Of a stretch of DNA of 64,000 nucleotides, positions 62,264 to 64,000 are shown in pieces (the stretch's first letter is position 1; the number at the start of each line of letters is the position of its first letter). The notes under the pieces are model-generated. The model was not told the origin of the DNA and ran no database searches. It saw nothing but the letters and a program-made list of their open reading frames with translations. The position numbers and the translations under genes were made by a program. Source of the stretch: Lojkania enalia (Eukaryota > Ascomycota > Dothideomycetes > Pleosporales); contig ML986597.1 of assembly GCA_010094045.1 (NCBI GenBank), positions 199,281-263,280 of the forward strand. The letters run 5' to 3'.

Positions 62264-64000
62264 CTTATTATAGATTAGATAGTTATACTCTATAGAAAGT
62301 ATTTACTTTAATATAAAAGTAATAGGTTATAGAACTCTTTTATTATTATATTAAAGTAATATACCTCTAGTATACTAGCTAGAAGTATTATACTCTAGAA
62401 TCGTTTCTCTTTTAGAATTATATTAAGCTAATACTAGTATTCGTATAAAGTATTACTTTAGGTAATTAAAGGTAGTAAGTACCCGATTATCGAGTTAAAA
62501 CTATTTCTTCTCTTATTTTCTTTAAATAAGAGCTATTAGTAGAGTAACTATTTTAGAAAATTCTTTAATAAACTAGTAGTAGAAGTTTATAAAGCCTAAA
62601 AAGCTCTATATACTATAAACTAATATAGGCGCTTCTTAGTTCTAGATTATTTTAATTTTCTATAGGTTTATTTAAATACATTTTTCCGCATTAATAATAA
62701 AGCTAAGATATTTTATTATATAGACTTTAAATTCGTACTTATTAATATTAAGTTAGAGGCTAGTATCTATTAGATTTTAAAAGATTATTTTAATATAGTA
62801 CTAATAGTTTTATAGGGAGCTATCTGTATATATAAGAATATTATTTAAATATACTAAGATAAAGTTATTTAAATACTTCTAAATTATATAATTAATATAT
62901 TATTAGAAGGTACTTAGAATATTTATAAGGTTAAAGAGTATAACTAGCTACTTATATAAATTATAGTAGGTTGTAAATACTATTTTCTACTTATCTCCTT
63001 CTTTAATTCGGATCTTATTAAATATAGTAATAATATTAAGTTTTATAAACTATTTAGCTCGACTAATTTAATTTAACGTTTTTTTGATTAGAGGTAGAAG
63101 GTAGTAGTCTTTCTATATAATAGTATTTAGGGCGTGGTAGTTAATATAGAAGTAGAGGCTACCCTCTAGTTTTTTTATAAATAGGACTAGTATTATAGTT
63201 AAAGAGTTACTAACCCAAATAAATCTTTTATTAAAGAGTTCTATTAGAGTTTTCTAAAAGATAAGAAGTATCTCCTATAATATTCTATATAAAGAACCTA
63301 AGGGGATCCTTAAAAGGCTTTTATCTTTCTCTTTCAACTCGATTATATAGTTTACTCCTAGTTTTAAAAGTAGTAACTTATTAGCTTCCTATTAATTAAA
63401 GGTATAGAGCTACTATATATATTCTTTAGAGAGTTTTATATAAGAGTTTATCTTTAACTTATTTTCTAGAACCTTCTAAATGTTAGCTATACTAATAGTA
63501 AAGATATAAAATAGCTTAGTAAGAAAATTTTATAGGCGTCTCCTATAATATTTTACTATAGTAGAGAAAGTATATACTAAAACTTAGGTAATATTAGCTA
63601 TATATTACTACTTCTAAAGCTTCTAGTTTTATATAATTACCCCCGTTTTATAAATATATAGAATTTCCATTTTTAGGTTAATAATTATATTTTTACTTTA
63701 CTTTTATAAGCGTCTTAAAATTATATTATAATTTCCTTCTATTCTTAGAACTATATAAGTAAATATCTAACCTAGATCTACTTAACTTTTACCTATATCT
63801 AGTAAGTTAATAATAGCTACCTCTTTAATAATTCTAGTTGAAAAGTTGTTAAATAATAAGGCTGTTAATAGTATTAGAAAGTAGAAGTATTCTAGTCTAG
63901 CCTTTTATATAATTCTTTTCTTAACTATTATATATAAGTTATAGCTATTATCTATTAAGATAAGAAGGCTAAAAATATTATTAAGTAGTATAGGAGCTAT

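Larger units (their letters stand above)
52840..64000 (-). mobile_element. Gypsy family 5 element G (minus strand, 5' part off window, RIPed)
   Basis: A minus-strand Gypsy element whose 3' LTR is at 52840-53034 and whose 5' part runs off the right edge. A polypurine tract (minus strand GAAGGAGGAGGAGGGGAA) lies at about 53035-53055. Integrase occupies about 53.5-54.9 kb. RNase H reads LSIEYNYLIYNKELL across the copy C insertion (55067/62264). Reverse transcriptase is at about 62.5-63.3 kb on the minus strand (VLFIKK...INYHALN and YLNNILIY for YxDD). TAG/TAA stops replace Gln and Trp. Gypsy copy C is nested in it with target CTTAT. Confidence 0.83.

Overview
The window comes from a filamentous ascomycete (Pezizomycotina) with an AT-isochore type of genome. 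About 55 of the 64 kb is AT-rich and almost free of CpA/TpG but saturated with TpA. This is the signature of repeat-induced point mutation (RIP). It leaves no open frame of useful length between about 1 and 7.7 kb, 11.6 and 48.1 kb, or 51.45 and 64 kb. Fungal introns with ACTAAC-type branch sites, a HET-domain gene and Fot1/pogo transposons fit this placement. I saw no tRNA, rRNA or CRISPR, and no bacterial features.

Two non-RIPed gene islands stand in this matrix. Island 1 (about 7.7-11.6 kb) holds a RIP-like coding remnant (7.9-8.33 kb), a decayed MFS monocarboxylate-transporter gene (minus strand, with mapped nonsense and frameshift lesions), and an intact aldo-keto reductase of the pyridoxal-reductase type (plus strand). 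The last two are divergent and share a 436-bp intergenic region. Island 2 (about 48.15-51.45 kb) holds one intact single-exon HET-domain (heterokaryon incompatibility type) gene with unassigned flanks.

The rest is a nested stack of RIP-killed transposons whose ends and target duplications can still be read. There are five Gypsy/Ty3 families. Family 1 has copies A (1-2175, cut by the window edge), B (14352-21542, TSD TTCGT) and C (55068-62263, TSD CTTAT), with 279-bp LTRs. Family 2 is 36746-44221 (540-bp LTRs, TSD TAAAG) plus a reverse-transcriptase fragment at 2176-2972. Family 3 is 30085-46242. Family 4 is 22923-30000 (213-bp LTRs). Family 5 is a minus-strand element from 52840 to beyond the right edge (195-bp LTR). 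There are also two short TRIM-like LTR elements (4359-5354 and 22387-22917) and Fot1/pogo-type DNA transposons with TA target duplications (2973-7075, about 3150-5589, 11493-22312, 12560-21604, 33826-35697, 46432-48285).

The order of insertion is readable: Fot1-like P1 was hit by P5, which was hit by Gypsy copy B. Gypsy E was hit by Fot1-like P3 and Gypsy D. Gypsy G was hit by copy C. The 36.8-kb block between the islands is bracketed by inverted copies of one Fot1-like family. The outer 140-150 bp of both copies, facing the gene islands, are unmutated, while the inner parts are heavily RIPed. I found no clear sign of a new enzymatic or defence system. The most notable patterns are the shared twin-box architecture of the Fot1-like termini, the sharp RIP boundaries inside the bracketing transposons, and the contrast of decayed and intact genes in the islands.
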